From Thermoplasmata archaeon (GTDB taxonomy: Archaea; Thermoplasmatota; Thermoplasmata; UBA10834): 12,503 nt of DNA. Below, piece by piece: positions 1 to 6,531 of the stretch. The stretch's first letter is position 1. Each line of letters opens with the position of its first letter. A program made the position numbers and the translations under genes. Location: positions 1 through 12,503 of the forward strand of contig DUGQ01000030.1 of the NCBI GenBank assembly GCA_013331315.1, in the 5' to 3' direction. Below the pieces are notes generated by a model. The model had not been told where the DNA came from. It did no database searches and was given only the letters and a program-made list of their open reading frames with translations.

Positions 1-1
1 G

Positions 2-136
2 GAGGCGGACGAGAAGATAGAACGGGTGCTCACCGCGGACCCGGGGATGGGCGTCATACGCCATGCCGACGCCGGATACGACGACGCGATAAGAGTCGCC
101 CGGGAGAAGGGAATACGACTCCCCATGCTTCGATAG
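2..136 (+). CDS. hutU: Urocanate hydratase, C-terminal end (partial)
   Basis: This is the 3' end of a gene that begins left of the window; 44 codons and a TAG stop are visible. The translated tail contains [18 protein letters not shown] and ends in LPMLR. The run RHADAGY followed by an A-x-E-K-G-I helix and a final L-P-M is what I recognise as the C-terminus of urocanate hydratase, the NAD-dependent enzyme that converts urocanate to imidazolonepropionate in histidine degradation (usual length about 550 residues). The NAD site and catalytic residues lie outside the window, so activity cannot be judged. The next gene has its own promoter, so this is probably the end of its operon. Identification rests on this short but characteristic tail. 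Confidence 0.82.
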   Translation, partial: EADEKIERVLTADPGMGVIRHADAGYDDAIRVAREKGIRLPMLR

Positions 137-148
137 GATGGAATGGGC

Positions 149-155
149 AATATAG
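149..155 (+). promoter_or_regulatory. TATA-like box of the methyltransferase gene
   Basis: AATATAG is centred about 28 bases before the ATG at 180, with no purine-rich ribosome site between. That is the spacing expected if transcription starts at or just before the start codon, giving a leaderless archaeal mRNA. Confidence 0.5.
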
Positions 156-179
156 CTGATTCGCCATTGGCTATCGGAC

Positions 180-1427
180 ATGGAGGAATTGGCGAAGCTC
201 CACCTCGGCTGCGGTGCTGTGTACCGGCCGGGCTTCATCAACCTTGACATGAGTTGCGCGGGGGTCGCTGACGTTGTGGGAGATGTCATGCGCCTGCCGT
301 TCAAGGACGCGACCGCGGAGCGCATCGAGGCGTTCCAGGTCATAGAGCACTGCGACCTGGTGCATTGCAGGTACTTGCTCGCGGAATGGTTCAGGGTGAT
401 AGCGGATGGCGGAGACCTCGTGATCGAGACTCCCGACCTTGAAGAATCTCTGAAGAGGCTCGTCAAGTCCAGGCCCGATAATCAGTGGAGGACAATCCAC
501 TGGATATTCGGGATCGACAGCCCTGGTCTCGGTCACAAGACTGGCTTTACGCGTGATTTCCTGGCCGAGGCCCTCAAGGAGGCGGGATTCACAGAGGTGA
601 GGTGGCGCAGGCAAGAGACCCACAGGTACGAGCATGGGATGAGGGTCGAATGCAGGCGTGCGCATGCTGGTACCCGTGCGTGTCTCAACTCGGTCTTCCG
701 CGCAAAGATGATCGACTCATGCAGAGAGCTGGACTCGTTCGTCTTGGTTCCGATGGAGGAGGCAATCGGGAGGGCCCTCAAGCTCATCTCAAGGGACGGG
801 GCGATGGAGATCGACGAAATCAAGCGCGCGACGGCGTTGCTCGTGATAAGGAACCCTTGCGTCGCATCAGCGTTCATAGCTGCGGCGCAGGACCTGAGAC
901 TCGGAGACACGACCGAGCTATCTAGGCTGAAGACCACGGTGGAGCAGCTTGCGCGTGAAAGAGTGCATCACCGGGCGTTTGGTGCTTGGATGGTCTCGAG
1001 AAAGGAGTTCCCTCTGGATGTTCAGTTCGACAGGTTCATGGAATCCATCGAGAACGATCTAGTACGCGCTCTGATGGAAGGCGCTGACGTGCTTGGAGCT
1101 CTGACGTACCTGATGAAGAAGGAACCTGCGGAGATAGGCGCTCTGACATTCGAACTCGTCAAGTGCCAGGCCAACATGCACCTCGGAATCGGCTCTAGGT
1201 ACCTCGAGACGGGAAGGCTCGAATCGGCAAAGGAGCATCTGAATCTCGCGTGCAGCATCGATCCCTCCAGCCCTCATGCCCACTGGAACCTGGGGAGGGT
1301 CCTTGCCGCGTCTGAGAGGTCCAAGGGGCCTGCGGTGAAGGAACTCGAGACCGCTCTGTCCCTTACGACGCATAAAGGAGAACGAGCGGCGATCGAGAAG
1401 GACCTGGGCAAGATCATGGGTGGATGA
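180..1427 (+). CDS. SAM-dependent methyltransferase with C-terminal TPR region
   Basis: The 415-residue protein starts with a class I methyltransferase fold. LHLGCG at residues 7-12 is the SAM-binding motif I, NLD at 21-23 fits the acidic end of strand 2, GDVMRLPF at 34-41 and IEH at 55-57 resemble the COG4627-type 'predicted SAM-dependent methyltransferases', and a DGG-x-LVIETPD segment at about 76-86 fits strand 4. The domain seems to end near residue 150. Residues 160-320 are mostly helical with no family I recognise. Residues 331-400 contain at least two TPR-like helix pairs, with G-R-L-E-S-A-K-E-H-L, a proline turn, and A-H-W-N-L-G-R. The substrate is unknown; small molecules, glycans or proteins are all possible, and the TPR suggests a protein partner. 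ATG 180 is supported by a TATA-like box 28 bases upstream. It stands alone between the urocanase tail and the next promoter. Confidence 0.8.
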   Translation: MEELAKLHLGCGAVYRPGFINLDMSCAGVADVVGDVMRLPFKDATAERIEAFQVIEHCDLVHCRYLLAEWFRVIADGGDLVIETPDLEESLKRLVKSRPDNQWRTIHWIFGIDSPGLGHKTGFTRDFLAEALKEAGFTEVRWRRQETHRYEHGMRVECRRAHAGTRACLNSVFRAKMIDSCRELDSFVLVPMEEAIGRALKLISRDGAMEIDEIKRATALLVIRNPCVASAFIAAAQDLRLGDTTELSRLKTTVEQLARERVHHRAFGAWMVSRKEFPLDVQFDRFMESIENDLVRALMEGADVLGALTYLMKKEPAEIGALTFELVKCQANMHLGIGSRYLETGRLESAKEHLNLACSIDPSSPHAHWNLGRVLAASERSKGPAVKELETALSLTTHKGERAAIEKDLGKIMGG

Positions 1428-1487
1428 CGTTCAGGGTATCGCCGTGATGGCAAACAGCATCCACTGGTCGCCTTCGTTTCGGAAATT

Positions 1488-1496
1488 CTAATATAG
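1488..1496 (+). promoter_or_regulatory. TATA-like box for the membrane protein/radical SAM operon
   Basis: CTAATATAG lies about 29 bases before the ATG at 1522 and is preceded by a purine-rich GGAAA (1481-1485) in the position of a BRE. No ribosome site lies between box and start codon, so a leaderless transcript is likely. It is the only clear promoter upstream of the three tightly spaced genes 1522-3388. Confidence 0.55.
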
Positions 1497-1521
1497 CGGC
1501 TTCCGCCTACAATTACAGGCC

Positions 1522-1920
1522 ATGGGTTCGAAGCTGGAAGATGCGGCGGAGAGCATAGACGTGAAAGCGGAGGCACTCACATCGGCTGTGTGCAGGAGCA
1601 GAAGGCGAAAGGAGTGGCTCGCCCGAATCTTGACGAAGAGATTAGCGGTCGTTACCGCGGTCATAGCAGGGCTGACGGGGGTGGTCGCCCTTGCCGCGAA
1701 CAGCCGTGCTAGCTTCTATCCTTACGAGACTCTTTCCGATACTAGGCCCGGCCCGACCACCGTCGTTCCGACCCTTGTCATGGTCCTGACGGTCTTGATG
1801 GCTCTTGGGTTCGGAGTCATCTGGAACTTGACGAGATACGAGGACTTCTTCGGATCCAACACCTACTACGGGGTAGCTAGAATCGATTCAGGGGCTGAGG
1901 GGCATGCCACACCAGGATGA
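1522..1920 (+). CDS. Small two-helix membrane protein, paralogue of the next gene
   Basis: I do not recognise a named family. The 132-residue protein has a hydrophilic N-terminus of about 40 residues ending in a basic patch (SRRRKEW, 26-32), a membrane helix at about 41-60, a polar loop of about 20 residues, and a second helix at about 81-102. The tail contains DFFGSN and YGVAR (116-120). The next protein has the same plan and a similar ending (QFSNSVRYGVAR), so the two look like diverged tandem duplicates. By the positive-inside rule both termini would be cytoplasmic. The start is supported by a TATA-like box 29 bases upstream. The 3' end overlaps the next gene by 17 bases, implying co-transcription and coupled translation with the radical SAM enzyme. 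Confidence 0.7.
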   Translation: MGSKLEDAAESIDVKAEALTSAVCRSRRRKEWLARILTKRLAVVTAVIAGLTGVVALAANSRASFYPYETLSDTRPGPTTVVPTLVMVLTVLMALGFGVIWNLTRYEDFFGSNTYYGVARIDSGAEGHATPG

Positions 1921-2344
1921 GTCGCATTCAGCCGCGCCCAAGGCGCAAAGCAGAACCTCTGTCTCCGGCCTTTCCTCTGACGCTGGAGGACTCTCTGAGC
2001 TGAAGGCGCTGAGACGACGCGAACGCCTCATCGAGTTCCTCAGAGGCTGGTGGGCGCCCATCGCCTCCGCTCTCGCAGGGGCATTCTTGGGAGGAGTCGC
2101 GGGCTACGAGACGGACGGGCCTGTCGAGGACTCGCAGACAGTATACCCCTTCGCGGTCGCCACCGCCGCGCTGGCTCAGACGAATCCCATCGCGTCCGGC
2201 AGGAGAAGCCTCCTGATATCGATAGTCACCTTGACGTTCATACTAAGCTTTCTCGCCGGAATCGCGGCAGGGGATTCCTTGAACGACGTCGACCAGTTCT
2301 CGAACAGCGTGAGATACGGCGTCGCCAGAGAACACGGGAAGTGA
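1904..2344 (+). CDS. Small membrane protein, paralogue of the preceding gene
   Basis: The 146-residue protein belongs to no family I can name. After about 45 hydrophilic residues rich in Ser and charged residues comes RRRERL (37-42), then a glycine/alanine-rich membrane helix at about 50-67, a less hydrophobic YPFAVATAALA stretch at about 81-91, and a strong helix at about 101-122. The C-terminus reads QFSNSVRYGVAR followed by EHGK, matching the D-F-x-S-N-x-x-Y-G-V-A-R ending of the upstream protein. The ATG at 1904 is preceded by a GAGG ribosome site and lies inside the 3' end of the upstream gene. The radical SAM gene starts 6 bases after its stop. The shared tail could be a binding or modification site for that enzyme, but this is inference. 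Confidence 0.7.
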   Translation: MPHQDESHSAAPKAQSRTSVSGLSSDAGGLSELKALRRRERLIEFLRGWWAPIASALAGAFLGGVAGYETDGPVEDSQTVYPFAVATAALAQTNPIASGRRSLLISIVTLTFILSFLAGIAAGDSLNDVDQFSNSVRYGVAREHGK

Positions 2345-2350
2345 CGGCGA

Positions 2351-3388
2351 ATGGTCCCCGGCAGAAAACTGGACTGCGCAATCTGGGAGTTCACACTGGA
2401 ATGCAACCTCAGGTGCTCACACTGTGGCTCCTCCGCGGGGAAGCCCCGCCCGGACGAGCTCAGCACCGAGGAGGCTTTCCGAGTATGCGAGATGCTCGCC
2501 GGGGTCGGGTGTAGGGAGGTCTCGCTCATGGGTGGAGAGCCACTCCTGAGGCGTGACTTCCGAGACGTCGCGAGGTGCGTGAAGCAACTCGGGATGAAGC
2601 TCAGTGTGGTCTCGAACGGAATCCTGATGGAGGACCACGCGGACGAGCTTAGCGAGCTCAGGCCGGAGGTGGTCGGGATAAGTCTTGACGGGATGCGGGA
2701 GAACCACGAGAAGATCAGGGGCCCCGGAACCTGGGACAAGGCCGTGCGCGCGGTCGACCTGCTCCGGACGCGGGACATCCAAACCACGGTCATAACGACT
2801 GTCAGCAAGATCAACTTCCGCGACCTTCCAGAGATGCGGGACCTCGTGAAGGACAGGGGCGCGAATTGGCAGATACAAGTGGCGATGCCGTTCGGGAACT
2901 TCAAGAGGGAACAGACGCTCTCGAAGGAGGAGTACTATGCCAGTGCCATGTTCATCGCGAAGGAGAGGCTGAGGCCCCCCGAGGAGAGGGTGCGGGTGAT
3001 TGGCGCCCACTGCTACGGCTACTTCTCGAAGGTCCTCCCCGGGTGTAGCGGATGGACCGGCTGCACGGCGGGGATCTCGTCGATCGGGATCACTAGCGAT
3101 GGCGGGGGGGTGGGCTGTCTGTCGATGGGCAACGACAGGTTCATCGAGGGAAACCTGAGGGAGCGAACGCTGGACGACCTCTGGAACAGCCCCGATTCGT
3201 TCGGGTACACGAGGAAGTTCACCAAGGACGACCTCGGGGAGAACTGCAACCGATGCAGGCACTGGAGGAAGTGCGGCGGCGGGTGCAACTCGGTCTCGAT
3301 GTCCCTCACGGGCAGATTCCATAACGATCCGTACTGCTTCCTCGCCATAGAGAAGGAAGGAACGGTCCTCGGAAGACGCGGAAGGTAG
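2351..3388 (+). CDS. Radical SAM/SPASM domain enzyme
   Basis: The 345-residue protein has the radical SAM cluster motif C18-x3-C22-x2-C25 and the SAM-binding GGEP at 61-64. A later segment with VVSNG and VGISLDG fits the rest of the partial TIM barrel. The C-terminal part carries a complete seven-cysteine SPASM motif: C238-x12-G251-x4-C256, then C299-x2-C302-x5-C308-x3-C312, then C329. That predicts two auxiliary [4Fe-4S] clusters besides the radical one. Relatives include anaerobic sulfatase-maturing enzymes, PqqE, AlbA-type peptide maturases and many uncharacterised archaeal enzymes; most act on a peptide or protein. The gene starts 6 bases after a membrane protein gene and has only a weak ribosome site, consistent with translational coupling. 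No classical precursor peptide or sulfatase gene is visible nearby, so the two small membrane proteins upstream are the closest candidate substrates or partners. Confidence 0.9.
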   Translation: MVPGRKLDCAIWEFTLECNLRCSHCGSSAGKPRPDELSTEEAFRVCEMLAGVGCREVSLMGGEPLLRRDFRDVARCVKQLGMKLSVVSNGILMEDHADELSELRPEVVGISLDGMRENHEKIRGPGTWDKAVRAVDLLRTRDIQTTVITTVSKINFRDLPEMRDLVKDRGANWQIQVAMPFGNFKREQTLSKEEYYASAMFIAKERLRPPEERVRVIGAHCYGYFSKVLPGCSGWTGCTAGISSIGITSDGGGVGCLSMGNDRFIEGNLRERTLDDLWNSPDSFGYTRKFTKDDLGENCNRCRHWRKCGGGCNSVSMSLTGRFHNDPYCFLAIEKEGTVLGRRGR

Positions 3389-3450
3389 CTCCTGGAAGGC
3401 CCTCAGAAAGAGGCAAGTACCTGGAACCCGTATCCGCAGGCCGGAGCGGA

Positions 3451-4164
3451 ATGTACGACGTCAAGCTCAAGATATGGCTGGTCGAGGACGGCCGATTCAT
3501 CGTCAGCGACGGCAGGGCCTCCCTCCTCCGGAAGATAAAGGAGCACGGGTCCATGTCCAAGGCCGCCAGGGAGATGGGCATGTCGTACAGGCACGCGTGG
3601 GACGTGCTCCAGAGGATATCGAGAAACGCCGGGGGCGATATCGTGTCTTCCACGAGAGGGGGGAAGGAAGGCGGGGTGACGCGCCTCACCGAGCTCGGCG
3701 AGACCGTCCTGCGAGAATTCGACAACAAGGTGGATTCTCTCAAGAGCCAGCTGGAGAACTCCTGGAGGAAGCCGTCCGTGACAGCGGACGGCATAGTCGT
3801 CAAGGGCGGCAAGCTACTGGTGATCAGAAGGGGGAAGGACCCGTTCAAGGGAGACTACGCTCTACCCGGAGGGTTCGTGGAATACGGAGAGAAGATGGAA
3901 GAGTGCGTGGTCCGTGAGGTGAAGGAAGAGACCGGCCTCGCGACCCAAGTGGTGGACCTTGTGGGTGTGTACTCCGATCCCGACAGAGATCCACGAGGGC
4001 ACTTCGTGACCGCGGTGTACCACCTCAAGCCGGTCGGGGGCAGGCTGAAGGCGGGAGATGACGCTAAGGCCGCGGAGTGGGTTCGGCTGACCGACCTCCC
4101 CAACTTCGCATTCGACCACGGGAAGATAGTGCGGGACTTTCTCAGGAGCAGGCGCTCGAAGTAG
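3451..4164 (+). CDS. ModE-type winged-helix domain fused to a Nudix domain
   Basis: The 237-residue protein has two parts. Residues 6-90 resemble the DNA-binding domain of the molybdate regulator ModE: a helix-turn-helix with GSMSKAAREMGMSYRHAWD (33-51) and a glycine-rich wing (RGGKEGGVTRLT, 69-80). Residues 108-235 are a Nudix hydrolase domain with a perfect box G-x5-E-x7-R-E-V-x-E-E-x-G-L at 141-163, so metal binding and hydrolysis should be possible. The molybdate-binding TOBE domains of ModE are absent. The plan recalls NrtR (Nudix plus winged helix, sensing ADP-ribose and controlling NAD genes) but in reverse order. It could be a regulator sensing a nucleotide metabolite, or an enzyme controlling its own operon. 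GGAG lies just before ATG 3451. The 62-base gap to the radical SAM gene shows no clear TATA box, so it may be co-transcribed. Confidence 0.88.
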   Translation: MYDVKLKIWLVEDGRFIVSDGRASLLRKIKEHGSMSKAAREMGMSYRHAWDVLQRISRNAGGDIVSSTRGGKEGGVTRLTELGETVLREFDNKVDSLKSQLENSWRKPSVTADGIVVKGGKLLVIRRGKDPFKGDYALPGGFVEYGEKMEECVVREVKEETGLATQVVDLVGVYSDPDRDPRGHFVTAVYHLKPVGGRLKAGDDAKAAEWVRLTDLPNFAFDHGKIVRDFLRSRRSK

Positions 4165-4752
4165 TCACAGGGCGGAAACGAGTCCGCTCTGGCCGAGCAC
4201 GAAGGGCAGATAGACGACCTTCGAACCGTTGACCGTCAGCGAGTAGTCGAGCCTCTGCAGGACTCCCGGTTTCTCAGCCTCCATCGTCACCACGACGAAG
4301 TCCGCGAGCTCTGTCGCCTCCTCCCTGGACATGGATGCCGGCATGCGCCTGACGCCGCCGAAGTTCAGCCTGGTGTTGTACTTGGGCGAGGCCGCCGTAT
4401 AGTCGATCGCCATCCTCTTGAACGCCATGGGGTCGAAGTCGGCGGCGGGTATGTAGATGAACAGGGTTCCGCTGCCGTCCTGCCCCTTGAGCCACGAGGC
4501 GAGCCTGAAGACATGGCCGCCCTCGACGCTCTTGGACCTTATGACGAAAGAACAGTACAGTCTCCAGAACGGCACGTACACCTTCTCTCCCGAGAGGGAT
4601 CTGTTGAACTCGGCTATCTCGAAATCTAGCTTCTCCACGCCCTCGTCGCGGCCGTGGAGAACGTTGCACTTGTCGCAGTAGAAGAGCCGGTCGCGCTGCT
4701 TCGAGTATATCGGGGAGTCGCACGACGGGCACTTCACCTGGATGACCTTCAT
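4165..4752 (-). CDS. Soluble zinc-ribbon protein, last gene of the SPFH operon
   Basis: The 195-residue protein opens with a four-cysteine zinc ribbon (C8-x2-C11 and C26-x2-C29). Behind it is a domain containing YVPFWRLY and, near the C-terminus, VVYLPFVL. The Y-x-P-F-W signature also occurs in the two zinc-ribbon membrane proteins upstream in the operon, so this looks like a shortened relative without membrane helices. No enzymatic motif is visible; a structural or adaptor role at the membrane surface is inferred from context. Its ATG overlaps the stop of the preceding gene (ATGA), with GGAGG 6 bases upstream. Its own stop touches the stop of the convergent Nudix gene with no base between. 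Confidence 0.78.
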   Translation of the reverse strand: MKVIQVKCPSCDSPIYSKQRDRLFYCDKCNVLHGRDEGVEKLDFEIAEFNRSLSGEKVYVPFWRLYCSFVIRSKSVEGGHVFRLASWLKGQDGSGTLFIYIPAADFDPMAFKRMAIDYTAASPKYNTRLNFGGVRRMPASMSREEATELADFVVVTMEAEKPGVLQRLDYSLTVNGSKVVYLPFVLGQSGLVSAL

Positions 4753-5753
4753 CTGTACGCCTCCTGTAGCAGCTTGGCCGCGCTCTGAAGCTCCTTCACC
4801 GCCTCACTAATCGACGCTGGCTTGTGCTTGAACTCACCCTCGATGATCTCAGAGCCGTGCCTGAAGAACCTGTAGGTCACGTACAACAGGGCGGCGCCTC
4901 CGACAAGCCCTGCTATCATCAGCCACCCGTCGATCTCCGACAGCAGTATGCCGATCGCGGCCGCCAAGCCTCCGACGGAGGTCCCGGCCGTGATAGCAAG
5001 GCTCTGGAAGAGCGGGTCTCCCGGGGCACGTCCCGAAAGCACTTGACCGGTCACCCCGTCCACGGTGGTCATGTACATCCTGTCGCGGTAGTTGTACCTC
5101 ACGACCCAGACAGGGTAGTAGGCCATCGACAACCTCCTGGGCAGAACGTGCAGGCGCTCCATCGTCACCCGGGGGATCCTCGCATAGGAGCGGGCTCTGG
5201 AGAGCGCGTCGGTCTTGGCCTTCGCGACAGCGTCGTCCCTGCTGGTGGTAGCCTCGAAGGTGGGTATCATGTCGAAGTCGGCGAAGCCAGTCTCGCCCGC
5301 GAAGTTCCTGAGCGAGCGTATGCCCAGATCTCCAGGGTCGGCGGCGATCTCGGAGTACTGGTAATCGTTCAGCACCATGACCTCCTTGGGAACCTTCTGC
5401 TCGTGCACCCGCCCCTTCGAGTCCGTGTGACGTCTGATCTCGTATCCGCATATCCAGCCCGCCACCCTAGTCATCGTCCTCCAGAACGGCAGGTATATGG
5501 GGTAGACCTCCGTGGTCTTTCCCACACGTTTGAGGTCCCTCGCCTTCCATCCCCTGGACCACCAACGGCGGGAGGCTTCTATCGCTCCCTCCCGCGTGAG
5601 CTTGTTCTTGAACGCGATGGTGGTGACTCCCTGGTCGCCCTCTATGAACAGAGTCGAGCTGCAGTATGGGCACACGAGAGTGTTCTCGCCCTCGACGACG
5701 GACACGGCACCGCCACACGCGGGGCAGTTCAGCCCGACGGATATGTCGGCCAT
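4749..5753 (-). CDS. Zinc-ribbon membrane protein
   Basis: The 334-residue protein has an N-terminal zinc ribbon (C10-x2-C13, C28-x2-C31) followed by FIEGD. A soluble region carries two related modules: VYPIYLPFWR near residue 90 and YYPVWVVRY near 215 with a following T-V-D-G-V-T-G-Q-V. Two membrane helices lie at about 250-271 and 277-297, and a 37-residue charged helical tail ends the protein. The plan recalls the zinc-ribbon proteins of Bacillus ydjG type that sit beside an SPFH protein; I have no alignment to prove this. ATG 5753 has GGAGG 7 bases upstream and begins one base after the previous stop. The 3' end overlaps the next gene by 4 bases. Its ribbon-WW-LPFW segment is clearly related to that of the preceding gene. 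Confidence 0.8.
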   Translation of the reverse strand: MADISVGLNCPACGGAVSVVEGENTLVCPYCSSTLFIEGDQGVTTIAFKNKLTREGAIEASRRWWSRGWKARDLKRVGKTTEVYPIYLPFWRTMTRVAGWICGYEIRRHTDSKGRVHEQKVPKEVMVLNDYQYSEIAADPGDLGIRSLRNFAGETGFADFDMIPTFEATTSRDDAVAKAKTDALSRARSYARIPRVTMERLHVLPRRLSMAYYPVWVVRYNYRDRMYMTTVDGVTGQVLSGRAPGDPLFQSLAITAGTSVGGLAAAIGILLSEIDGWLMIAGLVGGAALLYVTYRFFRHGSEIIEGEFKHKPASISEAVKELQSAAKLLQEAYR

Positions 5754-5754
5754 G

Positions 5755-6498
5755 TCACAACCTCCTCGCGACCGTGAAGGAAGCCACGAACACTCCGACG
5801 ACGGTCAGCGCCATAAGGACCAGCGCGAACCCCAGGGAGCTCATCGCCAGGATTCCCTCGAAGGCGAACGCCAGGAAGCCGAAGATGGCGACAACCAGGT
5901 ACGCCGCGGAGCTTCTCGTCGGGAAGCTCGACGAGAAGACCTCTCCAGCGGACGCGTCGATAACAACCTCGTACCTCTTCTGGTCGTGAACATAGTCTAC
6001 CCTCCATATGGGGAAGAACACGAGCGCCTGCTCCTTCGGCTTGCCCGGGAGAGAGTCGACGTATGATAGCATCTCTATATCGGGCTTGATCATCTCGGCG
6101 CCGCCGAGGTCGAAGGTCGAATCGAATATCTTCAGGTCGCCGGCCGGGACCTTGAGCGTGTGGAGCCCTGGGAGAGTAGTCGAACCCGCGGGCTCGAGGA
6201 ACACCTGCTCCTTGCCGTTGACTTCCCTCTTCAGCAGGTAGACCGGGAAGTACTGCTTCTTCACACCCGCGACCTGCGCGCGCTTGTCCAGGTCCTTCGC
6301 CTTCGTAGGACCCGCCGCCCACCTGCGGAACAGGCCTATCGCGTTGGTCTCGTCGATGACGAACGGGGCCGCGTAGTAGAATCCAGCCCCAGATCTGTCG
6401 ATGTATATCTGCGAATCACAGTAGGAACACTTGATGAACTTCGTCCCCGCGTCGAACGCCACGGGGGCGGCACACTTAGGGCACTTGATTGACGCCAA
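5755..6498 (-). CDS. Zinc-ribbon membrane protein, paralogue of the next gene
   Basis: The 247-residue protein begins with a zinc ribbon (C6-x2-C9, C24-x2-C27) followed by IYIDRSG. Then comes FRRWAAG-x-T-K-A-K-D-L, which parallels SRRWWSRGWKARDL in the next gene, a QYFPVYLLKRE module, and near residue 165 a FFPIWRVDY module followed by V-I-D-A-S-A-G-E-V. Two hydrophobic helices (about 198-216 and 220-242) close the protein. The start is unusual: the only in-frame candidate after the upstream stop TAG is TTG at 6498, with GGGAG only 3 bases before it. Function is unknown; together with its paralogue it probably forms a membrane-attached zinc-ribbon complex with the SPFH protein encoded upstream. 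Confidence 0.78.
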   Translation of the reverse strand: MASIKCPKCAAPVAFDAGTKFIKCSYCDSQIYIDRSGAGFYYAAPFVIDETNAIGLFRRWAAGPTKAKDLDKRAQVAGVKKQYFPVYLLKREVNGKEQVFLEPAGSTTLPGLHTLKVPAGDLKIFDSTFDLGGAEMIKPDIEMLSYVDSLPGKPKEQALVFFPIWRVDYVHDQKRYEVVIDASAGEVFSSSFPTRSSAAYLVVAIFGFLAFAFEGILAMSSLGFALVLMALTVVGVFVASFTVARRL

Positions 6499-6531
6499 GG
6501 TCTCCCTGCACCGGCACGGGTTATGACACTA

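Noticed and set aside
2417..3322. Open frame of 301 codons on the minus strand
   Set aside because: Antisense to the radical SAM/SPASM gene, no recognisable domain, composition of a shadow frame.
4824..5777. Open frame of 317 codons on the plus strand
   Set aside because: It lies wholly antisense to a zinc-ribbon membrane protein with clear motifs and ribosome site; its product is rich in Arg, Gly, His and Pro, as expected of a shadow frame in G+C-rich DNA.
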